Positions 60,722 through 64,000 of a DNA stretch of 64,000 nt are shown one piece after another. Under the pieces are notes generated by a model, which saw nothing but the letters and a program-made list of their open reading frames with translations, made no database searches and was not told the DNA's origin. The position numbers and the translations under genes were made by a program. Every line of letters starts with the position of its first letter. Positions within the stretch are counted from its first letter, which is position 1. This DNA is from Phallus indusiatus (lineage: Eukaryota; Basidiomycota; Agaricomycetes; Phallales; Phallaceae). The stretch is taken from assembly GCA_027605045.1 (NCBI GenBank), contig JAQFWX010000021.1, forward strand, positions 496,001-560,000, written 5' to 3'.

Positions 60722-61093
60722 CTCTCGGGAGATGTACTAGGCGGTGGCAAGCTTTGTAGTAATAAGTATATGAAAGGGCGTTGCTGAGGCGTGCTGCGTG
60801 CTGCCAGAAGGCTGCAATAGACGCCAGCTTCTTCTCCATTACGTGATATAATTTGGGTGACTGCTCTCTGGGCGCCTGAGCAAATGTATTCTGTCACACA
60901 CGTTTCTTAGCAGATTGTCGAGTCATTTTTTTGATAATTTACTCGAAATTTGAGACATTCTTTTTTCTATTTCTACTATAAAACTCCTCTCTGTTTTTTC
61001 CTCCCTCCATTTGGTATAACTAGCCCGGATCCTCTGTAATTCGTCCGAAAGCAAGCAACAAGCACCCACCCTATACATACCTACATATACACC
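60722..61093. promoter_or_regulatory. divergent promoter region between PIH1 and DAHP synthase genes
   Basis: 372 bp with no TATA box close to either gene. The leader before 61094 contains CATACCTACATATACACC. Both transcripts start here. Confidence 0.55.
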
Positions 61094-62833
<1,740 letters not shown>

Positions 62834-63406
62834 GACTAATTTCTTTATAACGTAACAACGAGCATGGATGAGAACGCGGTGGAATGTGTTTTTTCAAATG
62901 ACGTGATTCTCCCCTTTCTTCTCTTTTATTTTTCTTCCCTTATCCTTCTAATGGATAAACCCTATAAATTTGTGAACTAGAAATATGTGCATATAACATG
63001 ATATCATTAGAGTACGCATGCTGTGAATACTACATCCTTATCACTGACATATACACATCCGGAGTTATCCGGAATTGAAGCTCCCACGGTGCTCCAGTTA
63101 CATAAAGAACACTACAGCTCTGTCATGACGCGCTCACCTTGATCATCTGTCTGGTTTTATCATAAAACACTTGGCGACTCATTTTTCTTTCCATCTAATC
63201 TATACAACCCCTGGCCTGGATTTGATATCGGTCTTCTTTCCTAATATCCGGGACTTGGGGCCGGACTGTCAAAACCAACACACCGCGACCGTAGTAGTAT
63301 CTCGTCAGAAAGACGACATACCAGACTTCTGAAGTTGGTATTTCATATTTTCATGCTTCTTTTGATCGCCATAATATGTCTATCTTTCTATAGAACAACA
63401 ATCGTT
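62834..63406. other. intergenic region, no supported gene
   Basis: About 570 bp of 3' flank and promoter, pyrimidine-rich just after the DAHP stop. No gene seen. Confidence 0.45.
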
Positions 63407-64000
63407 ATGACACTCGATGATGTTCTTCGTTCCGTACTGCAAGGACCAAACGTAAGAGCAATCGTGCTTTTTGATGAATTATATATTCCCCTCGCAGGTA
63501 TTTAATAAAACTTCAGCTTTCTGGACTCGTCTTTTGTCCTTAGCGACTCTGTTTTTTTATATATAAAGTTCGTGGCAGCATTGACAAGACCGACGTGCAG
63601 TACCTTATGTCGCGTATATCACAAACTATTGTCGGAACATTAGGGCAAATAACATTGAATGATGGGTGAGTAATAATACGTTAGTAATTTTGCAATGGGA
63701 CAATATAAACAAGACATGGTCTGGAGTTGGGAGACAAGCGGTTTACGTTTACGTTAAAACAATGCATGTCTTCTTTTCTTCTCAATATATGTACCTTTTT
63801 TTATAACAAATTCGATTCTGACTTGAATTAATCATTGACAGACGTCTTGCTCAATTCCATCACGCAGAAACACACACCGTAGTGTTAATCAAAGACACTT
63901 CTTCATCGCCCGAGTTGATATATACTCAAGCTTCCAACAACAATAATAATAGCAATTTCGAGAACACCATTGGCTCCCCTTCTTCCATTTCGACAGCCAC
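63407..64000 (+). CDS. unrecognised protein, N-terminal part (gene runs off right edge)
   Basis: An ATG at 63407 begins MTLDDVLRSVLQGPN. One exon model continues VRAIVLFDELYIPLA, uses donor GTATTT and acceptor TATAAAG, and gives VRGSIDKTDVQYLMSRISQT and VGTLGQITLNDG. A further intron (GTGAGT to TTGACAG) leads to RLAQFHHAETHTVVLIKDT, then Ser/Asn-rich sequence reaching the end of the window. An alternative uses the GTAAGA donor right after GPN. I do not recognise the family. The phases agree, and the composition (a compact folded part followed by an Asn/Ser-rich linker) looks genuine. Confidence 0.5.

Overview
This window looks like nuclear DNA from a filamentous basidiomycete, probably an Agaricomycete. 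Nearly every gene is broken by many short introns of about 45-65 nt with GT-AG ends (a few GC-AG). Genes are close together on both strands. The set includes a STE3-type pheromone receptor, fungal secreted proteins, a GPI-anchored phosphoesterase and a class I fungal DAHP synthase. No bacterial operon or ribosome-binding-site logic is present.

Left part (1-8.3 kb): the 5' end of a putative ADP-ribosyltransferase-like gene runs off the left edge on the minus strand. It is followed by a minus-strand U6 snRNA gene, a STE3-like seven-helix pheromone receptor, a 3 kb stretch with no supported gene, and the splicing factor SPP2/GPKOW homologue. 8.5-22 kb: a BAP31-like ER protein diverges from the proteasome deubiquitinase UBP6/USP14. 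A gene-poor 2 kb leads to a tandem pair of small secreted paralogues (Nis1-like), a BAG-domain co-chaperone with an IQ-like motif, and a two-HKD phospholipase D-like gene. 22-36 kb: a 373 bp foldback/MITE element sits in the divergent promoter region upstream of the large ribosome-biogenesis gene UTP10. Next come the abasic-site sensor HMCES (SRAP) and a GPI-anchored acid phosphatase whose signal peptide carries an apparent 1-nt frameshift. 36-49.7 kb: importin beta (KAP95), LSM7, a Cid1-family nucleotidyltransferase, a VHS-GAT protein and an NmrA-like reductase. 50-64 kb: RFT1, a secreted alpha/beta hydrolase, a possible uncharacterised spliced gene, a Xaa-Pro aminopeptidase-like gene that has lost most catalytic residues, PIH1, DAHP synthase, and a partial unrecognised gene at the right edge.

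Most genes are housekeeping and unrelated to each other. A loose RNA-processing theme exists: U6 snRNA, LSm7 (which binds the U6 3' end), Spp2 (spliceosome activation), UTP10 (pre-rRNA processing) and a Cid1-family tail-adding enzyme. I treat this as probable coincidence of gene order. I found no clearly new multi-gene system. The strongest unusual signals are the Xaa-Pro aminopeptidase pseudoenzyme, the foldback element, the U6 gene with a UUCG hairpin at its 3' end, the LSM7 gene with two GC-AG introns, and the frameshifted phosphatase signal peptide. Exon boundaries were read by eye and are approximate unless stated.
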